From the NCBI GenBank assembly GCA_009889585.1, contig WUQV01000307.1, positions 1 through 10,124 on the forward strand: a stretch of 10,124 nt of DNA, written 5' to 3'. The stretch comes from Candidatus Bathyarchaeota archaeon. GTDB lineage: Archaea > Thermoproteota > Bathyarchaeia > Bathyarchaeales > WUQV01. The notes under the pieces were generated by a model, which worked only from the letters and a program-made list of their open reading frames with translations, was not told the DNA's origin and ran no database searches. The first letter of the stretch is position 1. Every line of letters begins with the position of its first letter. Below are positions 1-6,900 of this stretch, one piece after another. The position numbers and the translations under genes are program-made.

Positions 1-2
1 CG

Positions 3-80
3 GAAGGATGGAGGCTGAACTTACGTCCATTCGTGCAAGAGGTCGCAGACGTAAAGAGCTTCGTCAAACGAGCTCGTTAG
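3..80 (+). CDS. C-terminal end of an unidentified protein (5' end outside window)
   Basis: The window opens inside an open frame that ends with TAG at 78-80. It gives 25 residues ending FVQEVADVKSFVKRAR. This frame was chosen because its codons (GTC, AAG, GAC, TTC) match those of the genes that follow. A second frame is also open here, from base 2 to a TAA at about 92, but its composition is arginine- and serine-rich and looks like a shadow. The fragment is too short to identify a family. The gap of 80 bases to gar1 and a TATA-like stretch within it suggest that gar1 has its own promoter. Confidence 0.4.
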   Translation, partial: EGWRLNLRPFVQEVADVKSFVKRAR

Positions 81-111
81 CGTTAAGCTATTAAGAGGGG
101 CATCAGAAAAC

Positions 112-125
112 AAAAAGTAAATAAA
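112..125 (+). promoter_or_regulatory. possible TATA/BRE region for gar1-tfb
   Basis: An A-rich run (AAAAA then GTAAATAAA) is the most TATA-like stretch between the preceding stop at 80 and the gar1 ATG at 161. Transcription about 25 bases downstream of its centre would start near 146, leaving a leader of roughly 15 bases with no Shine-Dalgarno site. This is inference from archaeal promoter layout, and the match is weak. Confidence 0.27.
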
Positions 126-160
126 CACGTGAGGGGTTCTACTTAACCGATGTCGCCCCC

Positions 161-469
161 ATGAGGGCCTCGAGCTTTATAAGAAGGATCGGAAGCGTCG
201 TTCACGTAAGCGCCAGCGGGAACATAATCGTTAAAGCTGAAGGCGATGTGCCGAGGCTCGGCGAAAGGATTTTTAACGGGGACGCTAAGCCCATCGGGAT
301 CGTCGTAGACGTATTCGGCCCCGTCTCAAGCCCTTACGTCTCCGTAAGGCCCGAGGGGGCTAGAGGAACGCCGAAAAGTAAGGGGTTGAAGGTTTACGTG
401 ATGGCTTCTTCTCAAGTTAAACGTAAGGCCAAGGGGAGGAAAAGTGAGCGAGGAGTATCACGAGATTAA
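161..469 (+). CDS. gar1: H/ACA ribonucleoprotein protein Gar1
   Basis: Gar1 is a small beta-barrel subunit of the archaeal H/ACA RNP. It binds the catalytic subunit Cbf5 and helps guide-RNA-directed pseudouridylation of rRNA. At 102 residues the length is normal for an archaeal Gar1. The diagnostic stretch is residues 31-64, with PRLGERIF, then KPIGIVVDVFGPV, then PYVSVRP, matching the family pattern of IG-V-D-FGPV followed by PYV-V-P. The last 15 or so residues are a lysine/arginine tail, typical of the RNA-associated end. ATG 161 is the only sensible start, since an ATG at 150 runs into TGA after four codons. The 3' end overlaps tfb by 26 bases, so the two genes are very likely one transcript. 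A gar1-tfb pair is common in archaea. Confidence 0.9.
   Translation: MRASSFIRRIGSVVHVSASGNIIVKAEGDVPRLGERIFNGDAKPIGIVVDVFGPVSSPYVSVRPEGARGTPKSKGLKVYVMASSQVKRKAKGRKSERGVSRD
433..439 (+). promoter_or_regulatory. Shine-Dalgarno site fixing the tfb GTG start
   Basis: GGGGAGG lies four bases ahead of GTG 444, inside the 3' end of gar1. It supports the GTG start and translation of tfb from the shared mRNA. Confidence 0.6.
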
Positions 470-1400
470 CGTTAAGGGCTTCGTCAACCTCAGGAAGTTC
501 GAGAGATGTCCTGAGTGCATGAGCACGCGGCTTGTGAGGGATTACGAGCTCGCTGAGGTCGTATGTACGAACTGCGGTTACGTTATAGACGAGAGGATAG
601 CCGATAGAGGGCCTGAGTGGAGGGGGTTCAACGAAGAACAAAGAAAGAGGAGGGCGCGAATAGGAGCTCCTACCACCCACGTAATACACGATAAAGGGCT
701 TTCCACGGTCATCGACAGTTGCGATCACGACTCTTTAGGCAAGAGGTTATCCTCGTGGCGGAAGGCCGAGGCCGATAGGTTAAGAAGATGGCAAAGGCGG
801 ACGAGGATGTTGGACTCAGCCGAGAGGAACCTCGCTTACCTTCTCTCAGAGGCCTCAAAGATCGCCGACGCATTGAACTTGCCTAAGGCCGTCGTAGAGG
901 CGGTCGCTGTCATCTGCCATAAGGCAGTAAAGGAGTGCCCTATTAAGGGAAGGTCTATAAGGGGGATGGCTGCAGCCGCCGTTTACCTCGCCTGCCGTCA
1001 GCTCAACATTCCGAGGGCCTTTGAGGAGGTAATTCAAGCATCAGGTTCCACTAAGAGGGAGGTCGGCAAAGGTTATCGATTCCTCGTTGAGGAGCTAAAA
1101 TACCCCTCCCCTCAACCGAAGTTAACGCAGTACGTCAGGAAGCTTTCCAACCAGCTAATGATGAAGAAAAAGGTCGAGGAGCTAGCTCAAACGATACTAA
1201 AGCTGGCGAACGAATTGAAGCTTACGTCAGGTCGAGCTCCTGTGGGAATCGTCGCGGCCGCGAGCTACGTAGCCTCAGTCTTAACGGGGGAAAGGAGGAC
1301 CCAAAGGGAAATAGCCGAGACAGCTCAAGTCACCGAGGTTACTATCCGCAACCGTTATCGAGAGCTCCTCGACCACCTTTGGTTGATCGTCAGCGTATAA
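444..1400 (+). CDS. tfb: transcription initiation factor IIB (TFB)
   Basis: TFB bridges TBP on the TATA box to RNA polymerase and reads the BRE element during archaeal initiation. The 318 residues have the full family layout. An N-terminal zinc ribbon uses C22, C25, C41 and C44. A basic B-reader/linker (about 55-92) contains GPEWR and ends in GLSTVID. Two cyclin folds follow at about 124-215 and 222-312. The first repeat carries the KGRSIRGMAAAAVYLACR signature, and the second ends in a helix-turn-helix (about 286-308, TQREIAETAQVTEVTIRNR) that contacts the BRE. The GTG start has a good Shine-Dalgarno site. No truncation or missing zinc ligand is seen. Whether this is the general factor or one of several TFB paralogues cannot be told from the window. 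Confidence 0.96.
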   Translation: MSEEYHEINVKGFVNLRKFERCPECMSTRLVRDYELAEVVCTNCGYVIDERIADRGPEWRGFNEEQRKRRARIGAPTTHVIHDKGLSTVIDSCDHDSLGKRLSSWRKAEADRLRRWQRRTRMLDSAERNLAYLLSEASKIADALNLPKAVVEAVAVICHKAVKECPIKGRSIRGMAAAAVYLACRQLNIPRAFEEVIQASGSTKREVGKGYRFLVEELKYPSPQPKLTQYVRKLSNQLMMKKKVEELAQTILKLANELKLTSGRAPVGIVAAASYVASVLTGERRTQREIAETAQVTEVTIRNRYRELLDHLWLIVSV

Positions 1401-1410
1401 CGGTTCCTCG

Positions 1411-1430
1411 CTTTTAAGCGCTGATTAAAC
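1411..1430 (+). promoter_or_regulatory. possible TATA-like boxes upstream of the MBL-fold gene
   Basis: The 50-base gap after tfb holds CTTTTAAG (1411-1418) and GATTAAAC (1423-1430). The second is centred about 24 bases before GTG 1451, which would give a leaderless or nearly leaderless message. The first is part of a short palindrome (CGCTT-TT-AAGCG, 1409-1420). Read-through from tfb is equally possible. Confidence 0.25.
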
Positions 1431-1450
1431 AAGCGTTCGTATCGCAAATC

Positions 1451-2458
1451 GTGAAAGCTATGGCGAAGGAGCTCCTTCCTAACGTCTTCCAGTTGAGGGT
1501 TCCGTTGCCGAATAGCCCGTTAGAGCACTTAAACGCGTATTTAATCCAAGCCGATGGACGATGCCTGCTCATAGACACCGGAGTGAACCATTTGGGCTCG
1601 TACGAGGGTTTGTTAAGCCAGCTATGCGAAGCAAGCGTTCGGCCGCAGGACATAACTGACGTTCTGTTAACCCACTTCCACATCGACCACGTGGGGTTGA
1701 TCCCGCGTTTGAAAAGAATCTCAAGGCCTCGGATAATGCTCCACTTAAAGGAGGTCGAGTTATCTAAGAGGGTATCCCGAGATTTCGACGTCCTTTGGGA
1801 GGAGGTAAGCTCCTTTTACGAGATGAATGGGACGCCGTCCGAGGTTCTCTTAATGATGCGAGAGTCAAACCCAGGCCTTTTAAACCCTGAGGTTTATGCC
1901 GAGCTCAGCGAACCGTGGAAGCCGTTAAAGGGCGAGGAAGAGCTCCTCATCGGCGATTACGTCCTTCGAGCGATTTGGACCCCTGGGCATTCGCCAGGGC
2001 ACGTCTGCTTGTATGAGCCTCGCAAACGATTCCTCATAGCCGGTGATCACGTCTTGCCCACCATTACGCCTCACGTCGCTCAACACAAAGGAGGCGATAG
2101 CCCCTTGGCCGATTACTTGGAGAGCTTAAGGAAGATTGAAGAGCTTGACGTGAGGCTGGTTCTTCCAGCGCATGAGGAGATATTCACGAATTTGCGCGAA
2201 AGAGTTCGACAAATTATGGCTCATCACGAAAAGCGAGCTAAGGAGATTCTCGATGAAATTCGAGGGCGATGGTTAACGGCTTATCAAATAGCCCCAAGAG
2301 TTAAGTGGGATGTCGATTACCCTTCGTGGGAGGAGTTTCCAGCGTTTCAAAAGTACTTAGCCGTAGGCGAGACCTTGGCCCACTTAAGGCTCTTGAAGGA
2401 ACAAGGCCTCGTTAAGGGAATGAAGAGGGCGGGAACCGTCTTTTATAGTGCTGCGTAA
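1451..2458 (+). CDS. metallo-beta-lactamase-fold hydrolase with C-terminal domain
   Basis: This is a two-metal MBL-fold hydrolase. The metal ligands are visible: THFHIDH at 74-80 (H75, H77, D79, H80), H184 at the end of PGHSPGH, D199 in AGDH, and H241 in PAHEE. These are all the usual class-B/glyoxalase II-type ligands, so the enzyme should be active. Residues 1-245 form the MBL domain. Residues about 255-335 are a helical extension ending in a strand pair (GTVFYSAA), resembling the winged-helix tail of LACTB2-type MBL proteins. The family acts on thioesters, RNA or other esters, and the substrate here is unknown. GTG 1451 is the first start; ATG 1460 (residue 4) is an alternative. The next gene lies 34 bases on in the same direction, so co-transcription is plausible. 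Confidence 0.85.
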   Translation: MKAMAKELLPNVFQLRVPLPNSPLEHLNAYLIQADGRCLLIDTGVNHLGSYEGLLSQLCEASVRPQDITDVLLTHFHIDHVGLIPRLKRISRPRIMLHLKEVELSKRVSRDFDVLWEEVSSFYEMNGTPSEVLLMMRESNPGLLNPEVYAELSEPWKPLKGEEELLIGDYVLRAIWTPGHSPGHVCLYEPRKRFLIAGDHVLPTITPHVAQHKGGDSPLADYLESLRKIEELDVRLVLPAHEEIFTNLRERVRQIMAHHEKRAKEILDEIRGRWLTAYQIAPRVKWDVDYPSWEEFPAFQKYLAVGETLAHLRLLKEQGLVKGMKRAGTVFYSAA

Positions 2459-2492
2459 TGTTGAACGGCTGTTTAGCGAAGAGGCATAAAGC

Positions 2493-3512
2493 GTGAACGC
2501 ACGTCGAGCGCGAGAAGGCGATATCCTTGAGACGTTCGACGGGGCCTTCTTCAACGTCAAGGGCTCGGTTCACCCGCCGAATAGGGCCATTGCCATCCCT
2601 AAGTTCGTCCCAGATGAAGAAGGAGATCGGGCGAAGTCCGGCATAAAGTACAAAAAGCTATACTCGCTTCACGAAGGCTATTCCTTCCTAAGGGAGAAGC
2701 TCTCAAAGTACTTAGCATACGACCCTATCTTCGACGAGTTGCTTTGTGAGATCCCATTTAGCGCAGTGATGCATCGCTACGACCCAATCGAAGGGTTAAC
2801 GCGTCTTCGTAAATCAAGCTCTTTAGACGAGGTCGAAAGGAGCGCTTTAAGCTTAGCTGAGCTATTAAAGGAGATATCCGACGTACCTTGGGATAAGATC
2901 GGCATATCTGGCTCCATACTCATTGGGCTTCATTCCTCAAGCTCGGATGTAGACCTCATAATATATGGCTCTGAAAACGGACGCAAGGTTTACGAGGCCT
3001 TAAGGGCCGCCTTAAAGGATAAAACGTCCTTGATAAGGCCTTATGACGTAAAGGGGTTAAGGAATTTGTTCGAATTACGTTCGAAGGACACTTTAACGTC
3101 GTTCGAAGATTTCGTTCGAGTTGAATCAAGAAAGGTCTTGCAAGGTGAGGCCCTCGGAAGGGATTACTTCATCCGCCTCGTGAAAGATTGGAATGAAGTT
3201 GACGAAGAATATGGATCGGCTCGTTACGTTAACCTCGGACGAGCCACGATCAAGGCGAGGGTCGTTAACGATTCAGAGGCCATCTTTACGCCGTGTAACT
3301 ATGGCGTAGAAAACGTCGAGGTCCTCGAGGGTCCGAAGGTTTGGCCTATCTTGGAGATAGCCTCCTTCCGAGGGAGGTTTTGCGAACAAGCGAGGTTAGG
3401 CGACATCGTAAGGGCCCGAGGAAAGATCGAGAAGGTCGTTCGAGAAGGCAAAGAGCCTTACTACCGTTTGCTCTTGGGCGGGGAGCGATCAGACTTCATG
3501 ATGCCCACTTGA
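2493..3512 (+). CDS. predicted nucleotidyltransferase, COG2413-type (paralogue 1)
   Basis: A 339-residue protein with a polymerase-beta-type nucleotidyltransferase core. G140-S141 is followed by D152-V-D154, the classic GS...DxD pattern that binds Mg-NTP. The N-terminal module (1-40) has GD-x-I, DG-x-FF, HPP-x-R and a FVP motif. The C-terminal module (about 236-335) has EEYGSARY, NDSEAIFTPCNY and a beta-rich end (GDIVRARGKIEKV) that could be an OB-like barrel. The same three modules recur in the minus-strand protein at 4619-5686. I believe both belong to the archaeal COG2413 group, which has a predicted nucleotidyltransferase fold and no assigned substrate. A GTG start at 2493 is preceded by a weak GAGG at about 2481. 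The gene is likely co-transcribed with the MBL-fold gene. A tRNA-, RNA- or protein-modifying role is possible but not shown. Confidence 0.75.
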   Translation: MNARRAREGDILETFDGAFFNVKGSVHPPNRAIAIPKFVPDEEGDRAKSGIKYKKLYSLHEGYSFLREKLSKYLAYDPIFDELLCEIPFSAVMHRYDPIEGLTRLRKSSSLDEVERSALSLAELLKEISDVPWDKIGISGSILIGLHSSSSDVDLIIYGSENGRKVYEALRAALKDKTSLIRPYDVKGLRNLFELRSKDTLTSFEDFVRVESRKVLQGEALGRDYFIRLVKDWNEVDEEYGSARYVNLGRATIKARVVNDSEAIFTPCNYGVENVEVLEGPKVWPILEIASFRGRFCEQARLGDIVRARGKIEKVVREGKEPYYRLLLGGERSDFMMPT

Positions 3513-3666
3513 CTATAACACTTTTGTTCATCGCAGTCAATTGGCTACGAATGAGCTGGAAAACTTCATGTTTAGGCACTCCATATAGCTTCTATTCTTA
3601 TGCGGATAGCTAGTGAGCTTAAAGGCAATTCTTCCAACTTTAGCAAATACCCCAGCATGTTAATAC

Positions 3667-4494
3667 TCAAGAATTAGCTGATCTAGATAACCCTATATGT
3701 CGTTGTGGATTAACCTCTGAAAGGACCTCTAAAACGACCTTTAGGAGGTTTTCCGTGCTTTCTATAACTGACCGATGCTTAAAGGCTTGTAACCATCCTG
3801 TCTCCGTTAAAACGTCCGAGATAACCTGCGCTGAAGCCGCCTCAACACCTCTATATTTTGCGACGGCAAAGATAGCGGATGTTTCCATGTTCACGGCTAA
3901 AACGCCAGCGTCCCTAAACTTTAGGAACTTACCGCGCGTCTCCCTGTATACGCCATCAGTTGACCACACTGGGCCAATGGAGTGTTTAATCCCGCGCTCA
4001 TTTAAGCACCTGATCAGGCCATCCCTCAGCTTAGGGGATGACTCAACCCTCACCTCAGGCGGGAAGTAGTGATAGGATGTCCCCTCATCACGAATAGCCT
4101 CCGTCACGACAACTACGTCGCCGGGCTTGAGGAAGGTCTGTAAGCTTCCGGACATGCCGACCTCAAAGATCGTCCTCGCGCCGCATGCGATTAACTCTTC
4201 TAACGTCATGGCAGCTGCAGGTGCGCCTATCCAAAGCCGACAGATCCCGATCTCCACGTCGTTAAATCGTCCAACGCAAAAGGGGTGACTTTCGCCGTAA
4301 ATCCACCAGTCAACGGCCACCCCACCGATTAAGTTCTTCGCACATTCATATGTGCCCTTTTGATAAGTGATTAAGAGGCGTCGAGGAACCTTTATAGTAT
4401 CGACTGGAACTTTCCTTGTTTCAGCTACGTAGCGGATGAAATCGAGCGGTGTGAATATGGGTTCATCCTCGCTCAAGACTAACACCTTACTCAC
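3667..4494 (-). CDS. nucleoside phosphorylase, NP-1 (PNP/UP) family
   Basis: This 275-residue enzyme should cleave a nucleoside with phosphate to a base and ribose 1-phosphate in nucleoside salvage. Family signatures in order are IGAPAAAMTLEELIACGA (89-106), EVGMSGSLQ (111-119), DEGTSYHY (136-143), VNMETSAIFAVA (201-212, with M203-E204 contacting ribose) and ISD with D227. Archaeal members are usually labelled uridine phosphorylase. An Asp at the D227 position is typical of purine phosphorylases (E. coli DeoD D204), whereas E. coli uridine phosphorylase lacks it, so a purine or methylthioadenosine substrate is worth considering. GTG 4494 is the start, with GAAGGAT just ahead and a TATA-like box 25 bases upstream. 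The last 12 or so residues (about 264-275) look unlike the family and may be a recent extension. The gene converges on the plus-strand nucleotidyltransferase at 3512. Confidence 0.85.
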   Translation of the reverse strand: MSKVLVLSEDEPIFTPLDFIRYVAETRKVPVDTIKVPRRLLITYQKGTYECAKNLIGGVAVDWWIYGESHPFCVGRFNDVEIGICRLWIGAPAAAMTLEELIACGARTIFEVGMSGSLQTFLKPGDVVVVTEAIRDEGTSYHYFPPEVRVESSPKLRDGLIRCLNERGIKHSIGPVWSTDGVYRETRGKFLKFRDAGVLAVNMETSAIFAVAKYRGVEAASAQVISDVLTETGWLQAFKHRSVIESTENLLKVVLEVLSEVNPQRHIGLSRSANS

Positions 4495-4515
4495 TATGTA
4501 TCCTTCAGCGACCGA

Positions 4516-4524
4516 GCTTAAAGG
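4516..4524 (-). promoter_or_regulatory. possible TATA box of the nucleoside phosphorylase gene
   Basis: On the minus strand this reads CCTTTAAGC, centred about 25 bases before GTG 4494. That spacing predicts transcription starting at or next to the start codon. It would let the phosphorylase be expressed separately from the upstream nucleotidyltransferase gene. Confidence 0.35.
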
Positions 4525-4559
4525 ATTAACGGTGGGAGCAATGGAAGCTTAATCAGCTC

Positions 4560-4606
4560 AACTTATGTTACGTGATAAGTTAGTTGCGGTCTCTCTTCAG
4601 TCCGCA
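4560..4606 (-). other. two adjacent hairpins in the 124-base gap after the nucleotidyltransferase gene
   Basis: In the gap between the stop at 4619 and the phosphorylase start at 4494 there are two perfect inverted repeats only three bases apart. TGCGG (4585-4589) pairs with CCGCA (4602-4606) across a 12-base loop. AACTTAT (4560-4566) pairs with ATAAGTT (4575-4581) across an 8-base loop. There is no T-run after them on either strand, so an ordinary U-tract terminator is not indicated. They may be a 3' UTR structure, an operator or an RNA processing site. Confidence 0.4.
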
Positions 4607-4618
4607 TGTGGTAGATCT

Positions 4619-5686
4619 TTAATCTCCTTCTGCATTATCGCTACCCCTTGCTCGTAACAAGGGCCTCATCAAAAGGGGCTTGATGAACTCTTCGCCTACA
4701 CCGCTTCCGACGACGACTCTATAATGAACCCTACCAGTCTTCACGTGTTCAACCCTCTCTAACATGCCGAAGGCTTCAACCTCATCCCCCTTTCGGGCCA
4801 CGTTCCTATAACAACCTATCATAGATACTAGCTCTATAGGGATCTTCTCATCCTCAAGCGCAGACTCAGGATTAAGCGGCCTATATCCATCGATCCTATA
4901 AACGGCTGGCCTAAACATTGCCTCTTCATCGTCCATTACGATGCATCGAAAGGCCACAGGCTTGATCGGCTTATAGCGTCGCTCTCCGTACTTCGACCGA
5001 ACTTCATCGTAGTTTCGTACGGCATTATAAACAAAGGATATCCCTTTGTAACGCCCCTTATGCCTTCTCACTCTATCGATTCGATTCCTAAACGTATAAC
5101 TCAACGTTCCCTCCTTAACGAGGCCCTCGATCGTCTCTTCAACGCGCCTGAAGTTTCTCGAACCGTACACAATAAAGTCCACGTCCGAATCTAGCGTATG
5201 CATCTCCAACGCTATCGAGCCATGAATGCCGAAGTCGTCAAGCGAAACTCCTGATTGCTCAGATAGTAAGGATATCAACTCTATCGCCAGCTCTTGCAAT
5301 TGATCCTTCTTGCCTCTTAAGAGTAATTGCTTCAAACAATCCCGTGGGACGAGAATCCTTTCAACAGAGTCAAGCGGGACGCTAATAAGCTCCTTTAAGC
5401 GAAAAGGACAAAAACATACGTAATTAGGAAACGACTTCTTAAGGGCATTTATTAACGCTTGATAATTATCAGTTGTGTATAACTTCTCAGCCCTGACGAG
5501 CGTTATACCGCCGAGCTTCCACTTCCTCCTTAAGTATTGTATCGAGAACGCATTACTAAGGCCTTCCGGTACGTACTTTAGGAAGGAGATTATTCGATGA
5601 GGCGGATGCTCGTATCCGAAGGCGTAAAAGATGAACCCATCCTTCGTGATGATTACGTCGCCGTCCCTAGGGGTTAAGTCGTCCAT
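4619..5686 (-). CDS. predicted nucleotidyltransferase, COG2413-type (paralogue 2)
   Basis: A 355-residue paralogue of the plus-strand protein at 2493-3512. The N-terminal module has GD-x-I, DGFIF, HPPHR (27-31) and LKYVP (36-40). The nucleotidyltransferase core has G156-S157 and D168-V-D170, followed by FIVYGSR. The C-terminal module (about 228-337) has RSKYGERRY, MDDEEAMFRPAVY and a beta-rich end. Compared with paralogue 1 it has a different insert after the core (basic, about 195-216) and an extra tail of about 18 residues (338-355). The sequences are clearly diverged, so this is an old duplication or a separate acquisition and not a recent copy. ATG 5686 lies 17 bases after the ftr stop codon, so the two genes are probably one transcript, although I see no strong Shine-Dalgarno site. 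The substrate is unknown. Confidence 0.75.
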   Translation of the reverse strand: MDDLTPRDGDVIITKDGFIFYAFGYEHPPHRIISFLKYVPEGLSNAFSIQYLRRKWKLGGITLVRAEKLYTTDNYQALINALKKSFPNYVCFCPFRLKELISVPLDSVERILVPRDCLKQLLLRGKKDQLQELAIELISLLSEQSGVSLDDFGIHGSIALEMHTLDSDVDFIVYGSRNFRRVEETIEGLVKEGTLSYTFRNRIDRVRRHKGRYKGISFVYNAVRNYDEVRSKYGERRYKPIKPVAFRCIVMDDEEAMFRPAVYRIDGYRPLNPESALEDEKIPIELVSMIGCYRNVARKGDEVEAFGMLERVEHVKTGRVHYRVVVGSGVGEEFIKPLLMRPLLRARGSDNAEGD

Positions 5687-5703
5687 CGTCGAATGTTCCG
5701 CGG

Positions 5704-6618
5704 TTAAAGCGAAACGATCTCCTTTAGGTAGACTTTATAAGGGCCGAGCTTCCCCCCGAAATTCACTGCCGATACCTTCACTACGCCCGGAACCTTGATG
5801 ACGGCCTTCACCCCTTCTGACATCGCCGCCCTTACGCAGTCCAACCCCATGCCGTTGATGACTATCTCATAAACAGCATTCACTTCATCTGGGAGCTGTG
5901 AGTCCTGCACGACCTTCTTTAACGTCGGGCAAAACGGATGGTTCGTCGAAGCCGGTAGCTTATACTTCAACGAGCCGACCTTCGAGCCAGATCGACAAAT
6001 GCCGCCTGGGAACGAGAGTATTACGCCTTTCACCTTTCGTTGAATGGCTTCCACGGCCTCCTCAGCCGCTTTCAACCCAGAACGACGATCCTCAGCAAGT
6101 ATGAGGAAGTTCCCGCCAGCTACGGCTTGAATTGCCCCGAAGCTATCCTCAACTATGAACTCGCCCTCCATGACGGGTATCCTCCAAATCACCCTGCCCT
6201 TTACCTCATCCTTTCGTTGGAAGCCATCGCCGAAGAGACGAAGGCTTCGACCTACCTTTAGCCTTCGCTTAGCCTCAGGTAAGCCGTCGAATGCAGCCGC
6301 GGTGGGACACGTCAAGATGCATTGGGATATCCTCGCTATCATTTGGCTCTTCAATTCTATGCGCGTGCGTTGGTACATCTGGATAATCGCCCCGACTCGT
6401 CCGTCCGGGGTTTCATCTGGTGGCACGGCGCCCTCTATTCCAGCCTCCGCAGGGGACATGATGATGGATGTGGCAAATCCTGTCGCTGCTCTAGCGGCTG
6501 TTAACGCCCATTTCTCATCATCAGCAGTTATTAACACCCTTCCAGCCCACATTGGAAACATCTCGGCGAACGTATCGACTATCTCTAAGACGTTTCCGCT
6601 TTGACGATGCTTAACCAT
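5704..6618 (-). CDS. ftr: formylmethanofuran--tetrahydromethanopterin N-formyltransferase
   Basis: Ftr (EC 2.3.1.101) moves the formyl group between methanofuran and tetrahydromethanopterin in the cytoplasm, the second step of CO2 reduction in the archaeal C1 pathway (reversible in oxidisers). The match is strong along the whole length. In 304-residue numbering: DTFAE at 15-19; ITADDEKWALTAAR then ATGFATS then SPAEAGIE across 30-62; CILTCP 100-105; VMEGEFIVED 149-158; FPGGICRSGSKVGS 203-216; VNFGGKLGP 285-293. The open frame continues to an ATG at 6702, giving 332 residues. Characterised Ftr proteins are about 297 residues and begin about 10 residues before DTFAE, so ATG 6618 is preferred; it has GGAGG four bases ahead and a TATA-like box at 6671. 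No other methanofuran-pathway gene is in the window. A nucleotidyltransferase gene follows at 17 bases. Confidence 0.95.
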   Translation of the reverse strand: MVKHRQSGNVLEIVDTFAEMFPMWAGRVLITADDEKWALTAARAATGFATSIIMSPAEAGIEGAVPPDETPDGRVGAIIQMYQRTRIELKSQMIARISQCILTCPTAAAFDGLPEAKRRLKVGRSLRLFGDGFQRKDEVKGRVIWRIPVMEGEFIVEDSFGAIQAVAGGNFLILAEDRRSGLKAAEEAVEAIQRKVKGVILSFPGGICRSGSKVGSLKYKLPASTNHPFCPTLKKVVQDSQLPDEVNAVYEIVINGMGLDCVRAAMSEGVKAVIKVPGVVKVSAVNFGGKLGPYKVYLKEIVSL

Positions 6619-6620
6619 TA

Positions 6621-6627
6621 ATCCTCC
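6621..6627 (-). promoter_or_regulatory. Shine-Dalgarno site deciding the ftr start
   Basis: GGAGGAT on the minus strand, with GGAGG four bases before ATG 6618. It argues for the 304-residue Ftr over the 28-residue-longer form starting at 6702. Confidence 0.6.
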
Positions 6628-6670
6628 GGTTTCCTTTTTTCGTCCGATGAGTTCTATCTCGTTTTCACTT

Positions 6671-6683
6671 CCTTTAAATTCCG
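6671..6683 (-). promoter_or_regulatory. possible ftr promoter (TATA plus BRE-like bases)
   Basis: The minus strand reads CGG then AATTTAAAGG. Its centre near 6676 predicts transcription from about 6650 and a leader of about 32 bases containing the GGAGG site. If correct, the frame between 6619 and 6702 is not translated as part of Ftr. Confidence 0.4.
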
Positions 6684-6900
6684 ACGGCCCCCCTTGGGAC
6701 ATGTCAAGATCCCCTTTGCCTTAACGCTCCATCTTTTAAGGCTTTAATCATGACGCATTCCTGATTTGCTTTAAAAGCTATGAAGCGTACTTATTCTAAA
6801 ACGTTAAAAGCCCTCGACTTCGCTTAAAATGGCTTACAAATAGCGCGCCGCTTATTAATTTACGACAGTTCTCAAGTAAGCTTATCAAGCGAGAGCAATA

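Noticed and set aside
3..80. Identification of the first partial gene as SRP19
   Set aside because: I considered it as a possible gar1 neighbour, but the 25 visible residues do not resemble SRP19 and are too few to name anything.
417..728. Minus-strand open frame antisense to gar1/tfb
   Set aside because: The plus strand here codes for the zinc ribbon and linker of TFB. The antisense frame is a codon-bias shadow, as is the one at 855-1037.
3513..3666. Short frames in the convergent gap, e.g. 28 codons on the minus strand at 3572-3658
   Set aside because: They are too short, with no ribosome site or promoter, and the DNA differs in composition from the flanking genes. I see no gene, and no clear terminator, in this 154-base gap.
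6155..6604. Long plus-strand open frame of 149 codons
   Set aside because: It lies wholly antisense to ftr, whose identity is certain. Its product is low-complexity, serine/proline-rich and has no family features.
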